Assembly: GCA_036260415.1 (NCBI GenBank)
Contig: DASZZX010000337.1
Location: 1-6,996 of the forward strand
Direction: 5' to 3'
Length of the DNA: 6,996 bases
Origin: DASZZX01 sp036260415
Lineage (GTDB): Bacteria > Actinomycetota > Nitriliruptoria > Nitriliruptorales > JAHWKO01
Shown piece by piece: positions 1-5,900 of the stretch. Positions within the stretch are counted from its first letter, which is position 1. Every line of letters begins with the position of its first letter. The translations under genes and the position numbers were made by a program. The notes beneath the pieces were generated by a model. It saw only the letters and a program-made list of their open reading frames with translations, had not been told where the DNA came from and made no database searches.

Positions 1-508
1 CTCGCCCGATGGCGAGCGCTGGACGCAGGCGCGACGGGTGAACGACAACCCGACAGGTGACGGCACATCGCAGTACCTGCCGGCGGTGGACGTGACCGCG
101 GACGGGCGCATCGACGTCCTGTTCTACGACCGGCGACGCGACCCCGACGACGTCATGACCGACACGTTCCTGGCCACCGCGGCCGCCGGCGACACCACGT
201 TCACGAACGTGCGGGTCTCGACGGCGACGTCCGACTCGCGCATCGGTCCCCAGGCCGCGCCGCACCTACCGGTCGACGCCGGCTCGCGGCTGGGTGTCGT
301 CGGTGGCGAGCGATCCACCTACGGGGTGTGGACCGATACCCGGCTCGGCAGCGAGGCGACCGGTCGCCAGGACGTGGTCGCCTCCCGCGTGGACCTGCCG
401 CAACCGGCGTTGGGACGGATGGTGATGGTGGCGGGTGGGCTGGTCGCCGCGCTGCTCGCGCTGGCGGCCCGGTGGTGGGCGAGCCGGCGCTCGCCCGGCC
501 GGGGCTGA
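1..508 (+). CDS. BNR/sialidase-fold protein with C-terminal membrane anchor, 3' part only
   Basis: The reading frame is open from base 2 and ends at the TGA at 506-508; the start lies outside the window, so any signal peptide and the first propeller blades are not visible. The first residues (SPDGERWTQARRVND) resemble a degenerate Asp-box. The following text is typical of actinobacterial exo-alpha-sialidase-like beta-propellers: QYLPAVDV, then IDVLFYDRRRDPDD, then LGVVGGERSTYGVWTDTRLG and QDVVASRV. Near the end, a hydrophobic stretch encoded at about 419-469 (MVMVAGGLVAALLALAA) is followed by an arginine-rich tail, so the propeller is probably anchored at its C-terminus with the domain outside the cell. 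There is no LPXTG sortase motif. Catalytic sialidase residues cannot be judged from this fragment, so a non-enzymatic propeller is equally possible. Family assignment is from remembered motif patterns. Confidence 0.75.
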   Translation, partial: SPDGERWTQARRVNDNPTGDGTSQYLPAVDVTADGRIDVLFYDRRRDPDDVMTDTFLATAAAGDTTFTNVRVSTATSDSRIGPQAAPHLPVDAGSRLGVVGGERSTYGVWTDTRLGSEATGRQDVVASRVDLPQPALGRMVMVAGGLVAALLALAARWWASRRSPGRG

Positions 509-676
509 CTCGCCCGTCGGGCAGCGGGAGAGACCGTCTACGCTGCTCGCACGGCCGACGTGCGTCCGGGTCGGCGAGGGCCGACGACGCGCAGGGCCCG
601 CGTGGGTGGTCGCGGGGTGCGCGGTGCACCGCACCACGGGTTGGGCTTGAATGGGCCGCCACCACAAGGAGCCTGG
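509..676. other. intergenic gap before the Kelch gene
   Basis: This 168-base gap separates two genes on the same strand. I see only short GC-rich inverted repeats near its left end (for example GCCC-GTC-GGGC at 511-521) with no T-tract. A TANNNT-like TACGCT at 539-544 has no good -35 partner. A promoter for the downstream gene probably lies here, because the gap is long for a co-transcribed pair, but I cannot place it with confidence. Confidence 0.3.
666..671 (+). promoter_or_regulatory. ribosome binding site deciding the Kelch gene start
   Basis: AAGGAG lies five bases upstream of the ATG at 677. The same frame is open back to about 560, but translation from there would give arginine/glycine-rich text with no family resemblance, so this site fixes the start at 677. 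Confidence 0.75.
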
Positions 677-2050
677 ATGGCCGATCAACTGCTCGCGTGT
701 GAGCGTCACGGTGAGACCACACGCCTGACGTGCGCGGAGTGTGGGGCCCCGATCTGTCCACGTTGCATGGTGCGCACGGACGTCGGCCTGCGCTGTGAGC
801 ACTGTGCCACCCCAACCGCACCGGCCGGTCCGGCGCCCCGGTCGCGGCGGAGGTTGGTGGTCGCCGGCGTGGCCGCGCTCGTCGGGCTGGTCGTGATCGC
901 CGCAGCGCTGCTCACCTCCGGGGTGCTCGGCCGGGAGGATGCCCCCGTCGACGTCGGGCCCGTGGTCGGGACGTGGGAGCAGGCGCCGGCCCTGCAGCGG
1001 ATCCGTGGCTCGACCAGCGCGATCGCGCTGCCGGACGGGAAGGTGGCCGCGGTCGGAGGCGGTCTCGGCAGCGTGCCGTTGGCGGCCACGGAGCTGTTGG
1101 ATCCCGACGCCCAGGCGTGGACGCCGACGGGCGATCTGACGGAGGCCCGACGGGGACACCGAGCCGTGGCCCTGGAGGACGGCCGCTTGCTGGTGGCTGG
1201 AGGGTTCGACGGCAGCGACCTCCTTGCCTCCGCCGAGGTGTACGACCCCGCCGCCGGCACGTGGTCGCCCACCGGCCCGATGGCCGAGCCGCGGTTGGGA
1301 CACACGATGACCGTGCTCGCCGACGGGGCCGTGCTGGTCACGGGAGGGACGGGCGAGACCGGCGCCGCCGGCCAGGGCAGCCAGAGCATCCAGCCCAGCG
1401 CGAGTGCCGAGCTGTACGAGCCGGACACCGGGATCTGGGAGTCCGTCGGCGAGATGCTGGTCCCCCGGTTCGAGCACACCGCGACCCCGCTGCCGGACGG
1501 GCGGGTCCTCATCGCCGGCGGGCAGGGCCGTCAACGCGACGAGGTCGCACCGGTGGCCGACGTGGAGCTGTACGACCCGAACACGCGGACGTTCAGTCGC
1601 ACCGCACCGATGCTGAATGCCCGCACCGACCACGCCGCCGCGGCGCTGGACGACGGACGCGTGCTGGTGGTCGGTGGCGATGCCGGCGATGCCGCCATCG
1701 CCACGGCGGAGCTGTTCGAGCCGGCGCGCGGCAGCTGGTCGGAGGTCGCGCCCATGCGGCAGCCGCGTCGGGGGCACAGCGTGACGCTGCTCGAGGACGG
1801 CACGGTGCTCGCGGCGGCGGGGGAGTTCTTCGTGCGGGGATCGCGGACCTCGCTCGCCAGCGCGGAGCGCTACGACCCCGCCGAGGACGTGTGGGCCAAC
1901 GCCGGCGAGATGGGCTGCCCGCGCAGCGAGCACGGGGCGGCGCGTCTGGCTGACGGGACGGTGCTGCTCGCCGCCGGGGATGCTGCCTTCCCCGGCAACC
2001 CCCCGATCGCCCAGAGCTGCGTGGACGTCTACAGCCCAGCCTCCGGCTGA
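677..2050 (+). CDS. membrane protein: N-terminal B-box-type zinc finger, one TM helix, seven-bladed Kelch-type propeller
   Basis: The protein has 457 residues. Residues 8-43 hold eight potential zinc ligands in the order C8-H11, C19-C22, C27-C30, C40-C43, the B-box-like pattern seen at the N-terminus of some actinobacterial membrane proteins such as rhomboid-type proteases. A basic cluster (RSRRR, 55-59) precedes one transmembrane helix at about 60-82, so the positive-inside rule puts the zinc finger in the cytoplasm and the rest outside. The remainder is Kelch/galactose-oxidase-like repeats starting near residues 110, 158, 206, 264, 316, 364 and 416. Each has the pattern R..H......DG.vLv.GG, then a(s/t)aE.y.P....W. 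The seventh repeat stops after its YSP strand, and residues 98-106 (GTWEQAPAL) precede the first, so the ends can close one seven-bladed ring. No catalytic motif is seen; a ligand- or partner-binding role is inferred. The start is set by the AAGGAG site. The gene converges on the DUF421 pair. Confidence 0.85.
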   Translation: MADQLLACERHGETTRLTCAECGAPICPRCMVRTDVGLRCEHCATPTAPAGPAPRSRRRLVVAGVAALVGLVVIAAALLTSGVLGREDAPVDVGPVVGTWEQAPALQRIRGSTSAIALPDGKVAAVGGGLGSVPLAATELLDPDAQAWTPTGDLTEARRGHRAVALEDGRLLVAGGFDGSDLLASAEVYDPAAGTWSPTGPMAEPRLGHTMTVLADGAVLVTGGTGETGAAGQGSQSIQPSASAELYEPDTGIWESVGEMLVPRFEHTATPLPDGRVLIAGGQGRQRDEVAPVADVELYDPNTRTFSRTAPMLNARTDHAAAALDDGRVLVVGGDAGDAAIATAELFEPARGSWSEVAPMRQPRRGHSVTLLEDGTVLAAAGEFFVRGSRTSLASAERYDPAEDVWANAGEMGCPRSEHGAARLADGTVLLAAGDAAFPGNPPIAQSCVDVYSPASG

Positions 2051-2073
2051 GGGAGGCGCCGGACCCCGGCAGA

Positions 2074-2089
2074 CGCGGCTGCAGCCGCG
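2074..2089. terminator. GC-rich perfect palindrome between converging genes, possible terminator
   Basis: CGCGGCTGCAGCCGCG is a perfect 16-base palindrome. As RNA it could fold from either strand into a six-base-pair GC stem with a TGCA loop. It lies 24 bases after the Kelch stop codon and 83 bases beyond the end of the DUF421 pair, a sensible place for a two-way terminator. No T-tract follows on either strand, so it is not a classical intrinsic terminator; chance in such GC-rich DNA is possible. Confidence 0.3.
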
Positions 2090-2171
2090 GCGGCGGGTCG
2101 CGGTGCCGGCGCGGCGTGGCGACGCGCGTCGGGTCCTGGGAAGGCTCGCAGGACGTGGCCGCGAGCAGCGT

Positions 2172-2687
2172 CTAGGGCTGACGCCGCACGCCGTCGAGGA
2201 GCCCGGGCTCGAGCTCGGGGCCGTGGAGCACGCTGATGTCGCCGGTCGTCTCGAGCACGACCGCGCGGATGTCCTCGTCGCGCAGCACGTTGGCTTCCCG
2301 CAGCTTGCTGCGGACGTCGTCCTCAGTGATCCGCGCCGCCCGGAGGTTGTCGTACAACATGTCTCGCCCCTGCATAAGAAGGAGCGGGCGGTTGTCCACC
2401 AGGCGGGCGGCGAGCGTCCACCGGCGCAGCGCGGCGACCCCGACCTGGACGACGAACAACGTCCCCAGCCCGACGAGCCCCTCGAGCAGCGACGGGGAGG
2501 AGACGGCGACTGAGGCCATGATCGAACCGACCGCGATCGTCATGGCGAAGTCGAAGCTGGACATCTTCGAGAAGCTGCGCAGCCCGGCCAGACGGGTGTA
2601 GACGATCACCGCCACGTAGATGCCCACCGTCGAGACGGCGATCAACCACACGTCGCCCCAGCCCGTGCCCAGTTGGCGCGCGATCAC
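2172..2687 (-). CDS. DUF421/YetF-family membrane protein (second of a tandem pair)
   Basis: The 171-residue product has hydrophobic segments at about residues 13-31, 47-64 and 68-88. A soluble C-terminal domain follows, with the family pattern NRPLLLMQGRDMLYDNL, a DDVRSKLREANV-type helix, then IRAVVLETTGDISVL. These are the hallmarks of the DUF421/YetF family, whose members sit in the membrane with the C-terminal domain facing the cytoplasm; biochemical function is poorly known. The start chosen is the GTG at 2685-2687, which overlaps the stop codon of the upstream gene by four bases (GTGA) and aligns without gaps with the start of that paralogue. No strong ribosome binding site precedes it, consistent with translational coupling. 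The frame stays open upstream of the GTG, but that text is a shadow of the neighbouring gene. The gene ends with TAG. Confidence 0.85.
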   Translation of the reverse strand: MIARQLGTGWGDVWLIAVSTVGIYVAVIVYTRLAGLRSFSKMSSFDFAMTIAVGSIMASVAVSSPSLLEGLVGLGTLFVVQVGVAALRRWTLAARLVDNRPLLLMQGRDMLYDNLRAARITEDDVRSKLREANVLRDEDIRAVVLETTGDISVLHGPELEPGLLDGVRRQP

Positions 2688-3226
2688 CGGCCCGCCCCGG
2701 TCAGCCGTTCGCGGCCGACGACCTCGTCGAACACCTCCGGGCGCACCGCCTGCCCTCGAGGGATGACGCTCATCTCGCCGTTGCGCTCGAGGATCACCGC
2801 ACGGACCTCCTCGATCGACCCGAAGCCCGACAGTCGCAGCTGCTGGTAGACCTCCAGGTGGCTGGTGTGGGCTCGTTTGAGCGCGTGCTCGATGACATCG
2901 CCGTTGGCCACCAGCAGGATGGGCCGGTTCTGGATGGTGCGGTGAACGGCGGGGATGTTGTGGTGAAGCCAGCCGGTGGCGGCGTGCACCGCGAACATCG
3001 TGACCAGGGCGACGACCGCGTTGAGCAGGGTGGTACGGATCAGCACGACCCGGCCGATCAGCGAGCCGAGAGCGAAGACGAAGGCCAGGTCGTAGGTCGA
3101 GGAGGTGGAGAACTGCCGCTGCCCCCAGGCGCGGCTGAGCGCGATCATCACGACGTAGATGCCGACCGCCGTGATGACGGTCAGCCCCGCCTCTGTCCAA
3201 CCCAGCCCCAGCTCCTCGGCGAGCAT
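2684..3226 (-). CDS. DUF421/YetF-family membrane protein (first of a tandem pair)
   Basis: The 180-residue product has predicted membrane helices at about residues 13-31, 46-63 and 67-87. The GQRQFSTSSTYDLAF segment lies between the first two and matches the family's conserved G-R...D region. The C-terminal soluble part contains NRPILLVANGDVIEHAL, a VYQQLRLSGFGSIEEVRA segment and ILERNGEMSVI, all diagnostic of DUF421/YetF. The ATG start is supported by GGAGGAG five bases upstream. It shares 19 of the first 46 aligned residues with its downstream neighbour by my count, so the two probably arose by duplication and may form a hetero-oligomer; that is inference. It is transcribed divergently from the MOSC gene, so promoters for both directions should lie in the 81 bases between them. 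A role in envelope or spore physiology is suggested for distant relatives only; nothing here fixes a substrate. Confidence 0.88.
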   Translation of the reverse strand: MLAEELGLGWTEAGLTVITAVGIYVVMIALSRAWGQRQFSTSSTYDLAFVFALGSLIGRVVLIRTTLLNAVVALVTMFAVHAATGWLHHNIPAVHRTIQNRPILLVANGDVIEHALKRAHTSHLEVYQQLRLSGFGSIEEVRAVILERNGEMSVIPRGQAVRPEVFDEVVGRERLTGAGR

Positions 3227-3231
3227 GCCAA

Positions 3232-3238
3232 CTCCTCC
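3232..3238 (-). promoter_or_regulatory. ribosome binding site for the first DUF421 gene
   Basis: On the minus strand this reads GGAGGAG, five bases before the ATG at 3226-3224. It is the strongest ribosome binding site in the window and fixes the start. Confidence 0.8.
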
Positions 3239-3254
3239 ACGGTGTGCGCCGATC

Positions 3255-3284
3255 CTGCCGCCGCGGCTGGCGGGCGCCTAGCAT
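3255..3284 (+). promoter_or_regulatory. candidate promoter for the MOSC gene
   Basis: TAGCAT at 3279-3284 fits the actinobacterial -10 pattern TANNNT. CTGCCG at 3255-3260 is a weak -35 element at 18 bases spacing. Transcription would start near 3291, about 17 bases before the ATG, leaving room for the GGGAGG ribosome site. The region is shared with the divergent DUF421 pair. The call is by eye and the -35 match is poor. Confidence 0.35.
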
Positions 3285-3296
3285 GCGCGACCGTCC

Positions 3297-3302
3297 GGGA
3301 GG
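3297..3302 (+). promoter_or_regulatory. ribosome binding site deciding the MOSC start
   Basis: GGGAGG sits five bases before the ATG at 3308. A GTG directly upstream at 3305 would be only two bases from the site. The open frame continues far upstream but there it opposes the DUF421 gene, so 3308 is preferred. Confidence 0.7.
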
Positions 3303-3307
3303 TCGTG

Positions 3308-3793
3308 ATGGGTTCGGTCGTCGGCCTCTACCTGACAGAGGTGGCCGAGCGGCCGATGCGTGCGGTCCCGGCGGTGGAGGTGCTGGCGGGGCGAGGCATC
3401 GTCGGCGACCGCTACGCCGCCAGCCAGGGCACCTGGTCGCGTGGCGCACGTGACCACCGGGCGAAGCGCCACATCACGTTCATCGAGCAGGAGGCGCTGG
3501 ACGCGGTACGGCGCGACGACGGCGTCGCGGTGGACGCCAGCGACACTCGCCGCAACGTCGTCACCGAGGGTGTGGCGCTCAACCACCTGGTGGACCGCGA
3601 GTTCGAGGTCGCTGGGGTCCGTTTCCGCGGCGTCGGGCTATGCGAGCCGTGCGCCCACCTGCAGCGCGTGTCCGGCAAGCCGCTGCTCCGCCCCCTGGTG
3701 CACCGCGGCGGTCTGAACGCCGAGGTGTTGACCTCCGGGACGGTGCGGATCGGCGACGCGATCGAGGTCCGGCCGGCGGTCGAGCCGCCGTGA
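3308..3793 (+). CDS. stand-alone MOSC-domain protein
   Basis: The 161-residue product matches the MOSC (molybdenum cofactor sulfurase C-terminal) fold along its whole length. It begins with GSVVGLYLTEVAERPM, then the GRGIVGDRYA turn, then KRHITFIEQEAL, RNVVTEGVALNHLVDREFEVAGVRF, and finally LCEPCAHL and HRGGLNAEVLTSGTVRIGD. The conserved cysteine is in the CEPC motif (C112 and C115). MOSC domains are thought to carry sulfur or bind molybdenum cofactor, and small stand-alone forms include YiiM-like proteins; the substrate of this one is not known. No partner domain (the sulfurase NifS-like domain, or the MOSC N-terminal beta-barrel domain) is fused to it. Its TGA is overlapped by the GTG start of the aminotransferase, so the two are very likely co-translated. 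Confidence 0.88.
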   Translation: MGSVVGLYLTEVAERPMRAVPAVEVLAGRGIVGDRYAASQGTWSRGARDHRAKRHITFIEQEALDAVRRDDGVAVDASDTRRNVVTEGVALNHLVDREFEVAGVRFRGVGLCEPCAHLQRVSGKPLLRPLVHRGGLNAEVLTSGTVRIGDAIEVRPAVEPP

Positions 3794-4902
3794 GCGTTCC
3801 GCACGCGGCCCAGCCGCCGGACCGCCTGCTGCTGGGTCCCGGCCCGAGCCCGGTGCACAGCCGTGTGCTGGAGGCTCAGGCCCGGGCGATGGTCGGTCAC
3901 CTCGACCCGTGGTTCCTGGAGCGCACGGACGAGATCGCGACGATGCTGCGCCGGGTCCTGCGGACCGAGAACGCCCTGACCTTCGCCGTCTCCGGCACCG
4001 GCAGCGCGGGGATGGAGGCGGCCGTGGTGAACATCGTGGAGCCGGGCGACACCGTCGTGGTGGGGATCAACGGCGTGTTCGGGCGCCGGCTGGCGGACAC
4101 CGCCGAGCGCTGCGGGGCCGCGGTCGTCGCACTCACGCAACCGATGGGACGCATCGTGCCGCCCGACCAGGTCGACGCCGCGCTGGCCGACCATCCAGGT
4201 GCCACGGCGGTCATGCTGGTCCACGCTGAGACCTCCACCGGGGCGTGGCAGCCGCTGGAGGAGGTGGGCGCGCTGGTCGCCGACAGCGACGCTCTGCTGG
4301 TGGTCGATGCGGTCACGTCTCTCGGTGGCGTCCCGGTCGAGGTGGACGCCTGGGGCCTCGACGTCGTCTACAGCGGCACCCAGAAGTGCCTGTCCGCGCC
4401 TCCCGGGCTGGCGCCGATCACGTTCTCGGCGAAGGCCGAGGCCGTCATGCAACGTCGTCGCACCCGCGTGCGCTCCTGGTACCTGGACGTCACCGCGATC
4501 CGCGACTACTGGGGCAGCGCGCGTACGTACCACCACACGGCGCCGATCTCCAGCCTGTTCGGGCTGCACGAGGCCTTGCGCATCGTGCTGGAGGAGGACC
4601 TCGACGCCCGGTGGCTGCGCCACCGCGAGGTGGGGCGCCGGGCGCAGACGGCGCTCGAGGAGCGTGGCTGGCGGCTGTTCGCGGAGGAGGGGCACCGCCT
4701 GCCGCAACTGACCGCGGTGGTCGCCCCCGACGGTGTCGACGCCGACGCCGCCCGGCGCATCCTCCTCGAACGGTCCGGGATCGAGGTCGGCGGGGGACTG
4801 GGCGAGCTGGCCGGCCGCGGCTGGCGCGTGGGACTGATGGGCGAGGGCGCGACCCACGCCAACCTCGACCGGCTCCTCGACGCGCTGGACGACCAGGGGT
4901 GA
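3790..4902 (+). CDS. class V aminotransferase, alanine/serine-glyoxylate type
   Basis: The 370-residue PLP enzyme closely follows the AGXT-type pattern, including the human enzyme as I remember it. Visible features are LLLGPGPSPV near the N-terminus (13-22); SGTGSAGMEAAVVNIVEPGD (68-87), the cofactor-phosphate-binding loop; HAETSTG (145-151); VVDAVTSLGG with D173, expected to pair with the pyridine nitrogen; SGTQKCL with K199, the Schiff-base lysine; YHHTAPISSLFGLHEAL; and WRVGLMGEGAT with R346, the expected carboxylate-binding arginine. Length is normal for the family. It should transfer an amino group from alanine or serine to glyoxylate, giving glycine. A ureidoglycine-glyoxylate aminotransferase (PucG-type) is an alternative, but no purine-degradation gene is in view. 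The GTG start at 3790 overlaps the MOSC stop by four bases (GTGA), suggesting translational coupling. The donor amino acid cannot be settled from sequence. Confidence 0.88.
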   Translation: MSVPHAAQPPDRLLLGPGPSPVHSRVLEAQARAMVGHLDPWFLERTDEIATMLRRVLRTENALTFAVSGTGSAGMEAAVVNIVEPGDTVVVGINGVFGRRLADTAERCGAAVVALTQPMGRIVPPDQVDAALADHPGATAVMLVHAETSTGAWQPLEEVGALVADSDALLVVDAVTSLGGVPVEVDAWGLDVVYSGTQKCLSAPPGLAPITFSAKAEAVMQRRRTRVRSWYLDVTAIRDYWGSARTYHHTAPISSLFGLHEALRIVLEEDLDARWLRHREVGRRAQTALEERGWRLFAEEGHRLPQLTAVVAPDGVDADAARRILLERSGIEVGGGLGELAGRGWRVGLMGEGATHANLDRLLDALDDQG

Positions 4903-4920
4903 GGCGCCGGTGATGGTCCG

Positions 4921-5715
4921 GTGAGCGACCGGCCGAGTCCGGGTCCCGGCTTCCGCCTGGGGGCGTGGCTGACCATCATGTTCATCCGCCTGATGCGCTG
5001 GCGGCTGGATGTGCGCGGCCTGGACCACGTGCCCACCACCGGCGGCGTCGTCGTGACCTTCAACCACCACAGCTACGCGGACTTCGCGATGTGCGGCTGG
5101 CCGATCTACCGGCAGCGCGGTCGACCCGTGCGGTTCCTGGCCAAGCGCGAGCTGTTCGACCGGCCGGTGCTGGGCCGGCTGCTGCGTTCGGCGGGACAGG
5201 TGCCAGTCGAGCGGTCCAGTCGGGGCGGTCGGTCGGAGGCGTTCGAGCACGCCGTGACGGCCCTGCGCGGGGGGGAGGTGATCGCGGTCGCGCCCGAACA
5301 GACCATCTCGCGCTCCTTCGAGCTGCTCCCGTTCACACACGGCACGGTGCGCATGGCACGTGAGTCCGGTGTGCCGATCGTCCCCAGCGTCAACTGGGGG
5401 ACACAGCGCTGGGCGACCAAGGGCCGTCCGGTCCGCTGGCTGGCCTTCGGACTGCCTGTCCTGATCCGCTACGCAGAGCCGATCGTGGTCGGCGCCGACG
5501 AGGACCTCGGCGCGGCCACCGACCGGTTGCAGGCCACGATGGCGGAACTGCTCGACGAGGTACAGCGCGCGTACCCGGAGCGCCCGCGACCGGGCGACGA
5601 CTGGTGGCTGCCGGCCCGCCTGGGCGGCAGTGCGCCACCGCACGAGGAGGTCCTCCGCGATCACCGCGAGCGGCAAGACCGCTGGCGTGGGGGGGACGAG
5701 CACCGCTCCGCGTGA
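4921..5715 (+). CDS. 1-acyl-sn-glycerol-3-phosphate acyltransferase family protein (PlsC-like)
   Basis: The 264-residue product has the acyltransferase motif I as NHHSYAD (H49 and D54, the HX4D catalytic pair). Next come VRFLAKRELFDRPVLGRLLR and VPVERSSRGGRSEAF (motif II region), then PEQTISRSFELLPF around E126 (motif III), then GVPIVPSVNWGTQRW (motif IV). A hydrophobic N-terminal segment (about 13-25) probably sits at the membrane. The family transfers an acyl chain from acyl-CoA or acyl-ACP to a lysophospholipid or related acceptor. The usual EGT of motif III reads EQT; substitution of that glycine occurs, as I recall, in the actinobacterial subgroup with the TISRSFEL signature, so activity is still expected. 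The GTG at 4921 is the first possible start after the in-frame stop of the preceding gene, 18 bases downstream of it; the ribosome site is weak. The last 50 residues are charged and poorly conserved. Confidence 0.87.
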   Translation: MSDRPSPGPGFRLGAWLTIMFIRLMRWRLDVRGLDHVPTTGGVVVTFNHHSYADFAMCGWPIYRQRGRPVRFLAKRELFDRPVLGRLLRSAGQVPVERSSRGGRSEAFEHAVTALRGGEVIAVAPEQTISRSFELLPFTHGTVRMARESGVPIVPSVNWGTQRWATKGRPVRWLAFGLPVLIRYAEPIVVGADEDLGAATDRLQATMAELLDEVQRAYPERPRPGDDWWLPARLGGSAPPHEEVLRDHRERQDRWRGGDEHRSA

Positions 5716-5840
5716 GCCGGCCCGAGGCGCTCGCGTTCCATGGCGAGCACCGGAACCTGACCGTCGGCGTCGGGTGCGGGAGCGCCCGGTCCGCGCCGAC
5801 ACGCACCCCGACCTGCCGTGGTCATCGCCCTCGACACCGA

Positions 5841-5870
5841 TTGCCGGCCACCGGGACCGGATGCCATGAT
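5841..5870 (+). promoter_or_regulatory. candidate promoter for the CoA-ester lyase
   Basis: TTGCCG at 5841-5846 and CATGAT at 5865-5870 are separated by 18 bases, each matching four of six positions of the sigma-70-type consensus. Transcription would begin near 5877, leaving a short leader with the AGAGGAG ribosome site. The gap of 185 bases after the acyltransferase gene supports a separate promoter. The rest of the gap shows no gene or clear terminator. Confidence 0.4.
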
Positions 5871-5888
5871 CGCGCCCCGATCCCACCG

Positions 5889-5895
5889 AGAGGAG
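5889..5895 (+). promoter_or_regulatory. ribosome binding site deciding the lyase start
   Basis: AGAGGAG lies five bases before the GTG at 5901, which supports that codon as the start. The nearby ATG at 5867 is in a different frame. Confidence 0.75.
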
Positions 5896-5900
5896 CGCCC

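Noticed and set aside
389..418. Possible sortase signal near LPQPA before the C-terminal helix of the first protein
   Set aside because: The fourth residue is proline where LPXTG needs threonine, so it does not fit a sortase site.
266..1933. A 555-codon minus-strand open frame opposite the Kelch gene
   Set aside because: The translation is repetitive and arginine/glycine-rich because it mirrors the Kelch repeats. The plus-strand gene explains the region fully.
973..1953. A 326-codon plus-strand open frame inside the Kelch gene
   Set aside because: It is a frame-shifted reading of the Kelch repeats, rich in R and G, without a ribosome site or recognisable domain.
2858..3307. N-terminal extension of the MOSC gene
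   Set aside because: The extra residues run antisense to the DUF421 gene and resemble no family. A good ribosome site supports the ATG at 3308.
3227..3307. A defined minus-strand promoter for the DUF421 pair
   Set aside because: A promoter must exist near here, but no -10/-35 pair on the minus strand was convincing enough to place.
2688..3449. N-terminal extension of the second DUF421 gene to give a 425-residue protein
   Set aside because: The added 250 residues are the shadow of the first DUF421 gene and its upstream region. The GTG at 2687 gives a product aligning end to end with its paralogue.
5716..5900. A small gene in the gap before the lyase
   Set aside because: Open frames here are frame-shifted tails or starts of neighbouring genes, with no ribosome site or recognisable product.
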